NCBI GenBank assembly: GCA_013139395.1
Contig: WTAX01000156.1
Location: 1 to 6,237, forward strand
DNA from: Gammaproteobacteria bacterium
GTDB lineage: Bacteria > Pseudomonadota > Gammaproteobacteria > GRL18
Direction of reading: 5' to 3'
Length of the DNA stretch: 6,237 nucleotides
The position numbers and the translations under genes are program-made. The notes below the pieces were generated by a model. The model was not told the origin of the DNA. It searched no databases and saw nothing but the letters and a program-made list of their open reading frames with translations. Of the stretch, positions 6,110 to 6,237 are shown one piece after another (the stretch's first letter is position 1; every line of letters starts with the position of its first letter).

Positions 6110-6237
6110 TAGACATTTCCTCCACTACTGCGTCCCAGAGTTTGCGACATGACAGCCATGCGTATAGCAATACCATTGGTGACTTGTTCCAGAATAACGG
6201 ATTGCGGACCATCAGCAATACTTGAAGCAATCTCCAC
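6109..6237 (-). CDS. pyrB: Aspartate carbamoyltransferase PyrB, C-terminal end (partial)
   Basis: Only the last 42 codons and the stop are inside the window; the rest lies beyond the right edge. The frame reads [20 protein letters not shown] and continues [11 protein letters not shown] to a stop at 6109-6111. This [21 protein letters not shown] end is characteristic of bacterial aspartate carbamoyltransferase catalytic chains of the kind paired with PyrC or PyrC'. The enzyme joins carbamoyl phosphate and aspartate in the first committed step of pyrimidine synthesis. The TAA shares its last A with the first base of the pyrC' ATG. The pyrB promoter and any leader control (for example PyrR or attenuation) would be outside this window. 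Confidence 0.93.
   Translation of the reverse strand: MEIASSIADGPQSVILEQVTNGIAIRMAVMSQTLGRSSGGNV
6118..6123 (-). promoter_or_regulatory. Ribosome-binding site of pyrC' inside pyrB
   Basis: GGAGGA on the minus strand lies 8 bases before the ATG at 6107-6109. A second ATG at 6114-6116 is only one base from this site and opens a frame that stops after four codons, so the 6109 start is the right one. Confidence 0.75.

Overview
The window looks like chromosomal DNA from a gammaproteobacterium of moderate to low GC content. The main reasons are the gene layout and gene types. pilT-pilU lies divergent from yggS-proC, as in Pseudomonas and relatives. A pyrB-linked, metal-ligand-less dihydroorotase homologue (PyrC') follows, which is also known from Pseudomonas-type pyrimidine loci. 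I cannot name the genus.

Layout from left to right: proC (minus strand, proline biosynthesis) and yggS (minus strand, PLP homeostasis) form a probable yggS-proC transcription unit. A palindromic 191-bp MITE-like element, bounded by CTAG, has landed between them. A 222-bp divergent control region separates yggS from pilT. It holds a good promoter for yggS that would start transcription at about the start codon, a weaker promoter for pilT, and two inverted repeats. pilT and pilU (plus strand) encode the paired retraction ATPases of the type IV pilus and are 18 bp apart. A 510-bp non-coding gap follows, lying between convergent genes. Its far side is pyrC' (minus strand), which overlaps the end of pyrB by one base; pyrB runs off the right edge.

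The coding genes are ordinary housekeeping and pilus genes. The part that the genes do not explain is the 510-bp gap. It contains two hairpin elements, each exactly 120 nt, each with 33-nt arms around a 54-nt apical region. The arm sequences differ between the two copies, but the apical regions share an ATGGAT-type core and two small hairpins at matching positions. They lie in opposite orientations, so that each of the two convergent genes has a copy in the same orientation next to its 3' end. This is the best candidate in the window for an under-described repeat family or 3'-end RNA element.

Functionally, PilT and PilU power twitching and pilus retraction. YggS and ProC are linked by long-conserved neighbourhood (PLP and proline metabolism). 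PyrB and PyrC' are expected to form a mixed aspartate transcarbamoylase complex in which PyrC' is structural.
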